Source: JANQRZ01 sp965214485 (GTDB lineage: Bacteria > Bacteroidota > Rhodothermia > Rhodothermales > JANQRZ01). From it: a DNA stretch of 64,000 nt. The position numbers and the translations under genes were made by a program. The notes under the pieces are model-generated. The model was not told the origin of the DNA. It did not search any database and saw only the letters and a program-made list of their open reading frames with translations. This document shows, one piece after another, positions 62,912-64,000 of this stretch. Position 1 is the first letter of the stretch; the number at the start of each line of letters is the position of its first letter. The stretch spans positions 558,001 to 622,000 of the forward strand of contig CBDCBW010000009.1 in assembly GCA_965214485.1 (NCBI GenBank), written 5' to 3'.

Positions 62912-64000
62912 CTAGCGCAGAAGGGTGAGGGGGCGGGTCTGCGCGGACCCCGCTACGTCGAGCCGGAGGAAGTACGCGCCGCTCGGGAGGGCACGCCCGT
63001 CGAACGCGACGGTGTGCTCGCCGGCCTCGAGCGGGCCGTCGGCGAGGAGGGCGACCTCGCGCCCGAGCACGTCGAAGACGGTGAGGCGGACGTGCGCCGC
63101 CTCGCGGAGCGAGAACGGGACCGTGGCCTCGCCGGTCGCCGGGTTGGGATAGCTCGCGCCGAGGGCAAAGGCCCCGGCGGGCGCGCCCGACGGCTCGGCA
63201 TCGACCGACCCGTCGAGCCGGAGGACGAACAGGCCGCTCTGCATGTCGGAGGCGAGGATCTTGCCCGACGGCAGGTACGGGTAGACCGTCCAGGTGCCGA
63301 CGAAGCCGCCGTCGGACCCGAGGAACGTGTCGTAGACCGCCGCGGCGACGGGGGCCTCCGGATTGCTCACGTCGAAGACGCGGACGCCGTCGGCGTAGTG
63401 CGCGATGTAGAGCAGGTCGCCCTCGACGTAGCAGTTGTGGACCGGCTGCCCCGGCGTCACGATGATGTCGGCCACCTGCTCGACGTCCTGCGGGTCGCGC
63501 ACGTCGAAGCCGCGCGTGTGCGGCTCGCTCCCGATCTCGTCGCCGACGAAGACGTAGCTGCCGTCCTCGGTCGCGCAGATGTTGTGCGCGCCCATCGTGA
63601 CGGCGCTGTAGATGAAGTTCGAGATCAGCGACGGGTTGGCCTTGTCCGAGATGTCGATGATGTCGACGCCCTGGTCGTAGATCGCGGCGGCGTAGAGCAC
63701 GTCGCCTACGATGTCGACGTCGTGGTAGTAGGTCCTCCCGTCGGCCCCGGCGATGGCCCCGACGGAGTCCGGGCGGACCGGATCGGCGAGGTCGTAGATG
63801 CGGAGGCCGCCGGGCGAGCGCCCGCCGACGACGTAGAGGTAGTCGCCCTCGACGAGGATGTTGTGCGAGCCGCCGTTGCCGACGCTCGGCTGCACGTCCA
63901 GCTCGCCGACCTGCACGGGGTCCGCCGGGTCCGAGAGGTCGATGATCTGGATCGGGGCGACCTCGTTGACGAGGTAGGCGTAGGAGCCGTAGGTCTTGAC
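62912..64000 (-). CDS. LVIVD-repeat secreted protein with T9SS sorting domain, 5' end outside window
   Basis: The open frame continues to the right edge, so the N-terminus is missing. About 255 visible residues of LVIVD-type beta-propeller repeats (NEVAPIQIIDLSDPADPVQV, GGLRIYDLADPVRPDSV, DQGVDIIDISDKANPSLI, DGVRVFDVSNPEAPV) are followed by a T9SS type A domain (SYPNPATGEATV, VFDVLGREVALL, LPSGAYFLRL). Such proteins (choice-of-anchor B type) are surface-exposed. Ligand unknown. Confidence 0.85.
   Translation of the reverse strand, partial: VKTYGSYAYLVNEVAPIQIIDLSDPADPVQVGELDVQPSVGNGGSHNILVEGDYLYVVGGRSPGGLRIYDLADPVRPDSVGAIAGADGRTYYHDVDIVGDVLYAAAIYDQGVDIIDISDKANPSLISNFIYSAVTMGAHNICATEDGSYVFVGDEIGSEPHTRGFDVRDPQDVEQVADIIVTPGQPVHNCYVEGDLLYIAHYADGVRVFDVSNPEAPVAAAVYDTFLGSDGGFVGTWTVYPYLPSGKILASDMQSGLFVLRLDGSVDAEPSGAPAGAFALGASYPNPATGEATVPFSLREAAHVRLTVFDVLGREVALLADGPLEAGEHTVAFDGRALPSGAYFLRLDVAGSAQTRPLTLLR

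Overview
This 64 kb window is ordinary chromosomal DNA of a very GC-rich, aerobic, heterotrophic bacterium of the Bacteroidota/Rhodothermota type (Rhodothermales-like; Rubrivirga or Salinibacter relatives are the closest match I can infer). The sequence evidence is a set of secreted proteins ending in T9SS type A sorting domains (YPNP, then VYDVLGR-like, then LPSG-Y-RL motifs), gene starts without clear Shine-Dalgarno sites, many lipobox signal peptides, and a housekeeping gene set matching that group. No phage, plasmid, CRISPR, rRNA or tRNA genes were seen.

Layout. 0-3 kb: truncated protoporphyrinogen oxidase, then a radical-SAM/DUF4130 DNA-repair pair whose radical-SAM gene carries a one-base frameshift. 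3-9.8 kb: secreted PA-domain/T9SS protein, then efp, accB, accC, gcvH and guaA. 9.8-16.4 kb: NYN nuclease, TPR/ABC-type periplasmic binding protein, bamD, nadD, a tiny membrane protein, GH3 glycosidase and a PhoU-like protein. 16.4-24 kb: redoxin, two tiny membrane proteins, phenylalanine hydroxylase, a 160-bp MITE, acylphosphatase, PIG-L deacetylase, ATP-grasp, PHP protein, SDR and prmC. 24-30 kb: a metal-uptake operon (DtxR/MntR-type regulator, binding lipoprotein, ATPase, two permeases that both carry C-terminal winged-helix tails), then a CPA1 antiporter. 30-39.5 kb: SLC12-like permease, a PIN toxin-antitoxin cassette lying between a ccmF tail remnant and ccmF itself, a lipoprotein, lipA and lysine 6-aminotransferase. 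39.5-49.6 kb: cupin, Uma2 proteins, T9SS secreted proteins (one broken), an ArfB-like release factor, pyrG, recJ and a RAYT/IS200-like transposase flanked by inverted REP sequences. 49.6-57.3 kb: moeA, a STAND-GNAT-HTH fusion protein, and two tandem pairs of exported ferritin-like proteins. 57.3-64 kb: an ABC exporter pair divergent from a GDSL esterase (the tesA-ybbA-ybbP arrangement), wrbA, plsY and a truncated LVIVD-repeat T9SS protein.

The spacers are the most unusual part. There are at least four families of dispersed palindromic or repeated elements: a 29-bp REP that supplies stop codons, a longer fold-back element, a 104-bp repeat in two inverted copies, and a MITE whose target duplication is a stop codon. 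There is also a recurring pattern of short, exactly two-copy tandem duplications (11-25 bp) at gene ends and starts. The candidates I find most interesting are the tandem ferritin-like quartet beside the STAND-GNAT-HTH protein, the regulator-like tails on both metal permeases, the toxin-antitoxin cassette next to a duplicated ccmF end, and the gene-boundary duplications.
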